Source: JANQPC01 sp039208375 | GTDB taxonomy: Bacteria > Pseudomonadota > Alphaproteobacteria > Rhodobacterales > Rhodobacteraceae | Reading direction: 5' to 3' | Assembly: GCA_039208375.1 (NCBI GenBank) | Contig: JBCCRC010000020.1 | Span: forward strand, 1 to 49,319 | Length of the DNA: 49,319 nucleotides | In this document: positions 49,145 through 49,319 of the stretch, piece by piece | How the letters are laid out: the number at the start of each line of letters is the position of its first letter | Numbering within the stretch: the first letter of the stretch is position 1 | Notes under the pieces: generated by a model | The model's input: the letters and a program-made list of their open reading frames with translations, nothing else | Databases searched by the model: none | Told to the model about the DNA's origin: nothing | Position numbers and translations under genes: made by a program

Positions 49145-49319
49145 TTAGCTGCCGAAGACAAACACCCAGATGAACACTGGGGCAAACTGCAACGCCGCGC
49201 CCAATACAATAAGCCCGCGAGCCACGGGCCTTCGGAAACGTCTCCATAGAGCTAGGCACAAAACCAGGCACACCAGCATCTCAATAGGGCCAACGACGCC
49301 AGCATAGTGGCTCCTGTCC
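49145..49319 (-). CDS. Partial membrane protein, 5' end beyond window
   Basis: The minus-strand frame is open from the window edge to a TAA at 49145-49147. The visible 57 residues include EMLVCLVLCLALWRRFR and ARGLIVLGAALQFAP plus VFIWVFVFGS, i.e. two or three hydrophobic segments with basic loops, typical of an integral membrane protein. The start lies beyond the right edge, although an internal ATG (49278-49280) is possible as a start. No family recognised from this fragment. Confidence 0.6.
   Translation of the reverse strand, partial: DRSHYAGVVGPIEMLVCLVLCLALWRRFRRPVARGLIVLGAALQFAPVFIWVFVFGS

Overview
The window looks like chromosomal DNA of a Rhodobacteraceae (Roseobacter-group) alphaproteobacterium. 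It has high GC with strong GC3 coding bias, a urease cluster of alphaproteobacterial type, GapR/DUF2312, small DUF1127 proteins, DUF6280, an alphaproteobacterial curli operon with CsgH, and a CelD-type acetyltransferase. No phage, transposase, rRNA or CRISPR array is visible. One tRNA gene, tRNA-Thr(UGU), is present. The taxonomic call is an inference from gene content.

Layout. 1-1009 (minus): two small proteins sharing a DUF1127-type SDAELA motif and a small lipoprotein. 1125-5663 (minus): urease operon read ureD-ureA-[54 aa ORF]-[membrane protein]-ureB-[Lys/Ala-rich protein]-[phasin-like protein]-ureC; ureE, ureF and ureG are not in the window. 5822-9325 (plus): pyrC, pyrE and the replicative helicase dnaB. 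9322-11280 (minus): mnmH and a renalase-like FAD oxidoreductase. 11363-16927: envelope and polysaccharide block with a lipase-like protein, a DUF6544-like protein, an LpxL-like acyltransferase, a Wzx-type flippase and a CelD-like acetyltransferase. 17237-18155: DUF1868 2H-phosphoesterase and tRNA-Thr. 18207-23513: curli locus, read on minus as csgA-like, csgH, csgB-like, csgF, csgG, ialB-like, with a divergent Ala/Gln-rich secreted protein and a CsgD-like LuxR regulator. 23586-26809: sulfotransferase-like unknown, gapR, small membrane proteins, an MFS transporter and its MarR regulator. 26863-31676: SnoaL/NTF2 proteins, NUDIX hydrolase, TPR protein, fucosyltransferase-like enzyme, rhomboid protease and GFA protein. 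31673-35383: suhB, an unknown gene and metR, divergent from metF, then a hotdog thioesterase. 35642-38531: DUF2235 hydrolase and ornithine/lysine decarboxylase, divergent from an Lrp/AsnC regulator. 38685-42911: valS and a HisC-like aminotransferase. 42964-49319: small membrane proteins, serine-glyoxylate-type aminotransferase, MsbA-like ABC exporter, GT2 glycosyltransferase, ygfZ, efp, DUF6280 and a membrane protein cut by the window edge.

Themes. Much of the window is core metabolism (urea, pyrimidine, one-carbon, translation). The accessory content is concentrated in the urease operon, which holds four extra genes, and in the curli locus, which lacks a recognisable csgE but has an IalB-family gene overlapping csgG. 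Several non-coding signals stand out: a 31-bp-spaced direct repeat at the curli promoter, a hairpin covering a ribosome binding site, a MarR operator-like palindrome at a possibly leaderless start, nested inverted repeats between efp and DUF6280, and a pair of GC-rich palindromes inserted in frame inside valS.
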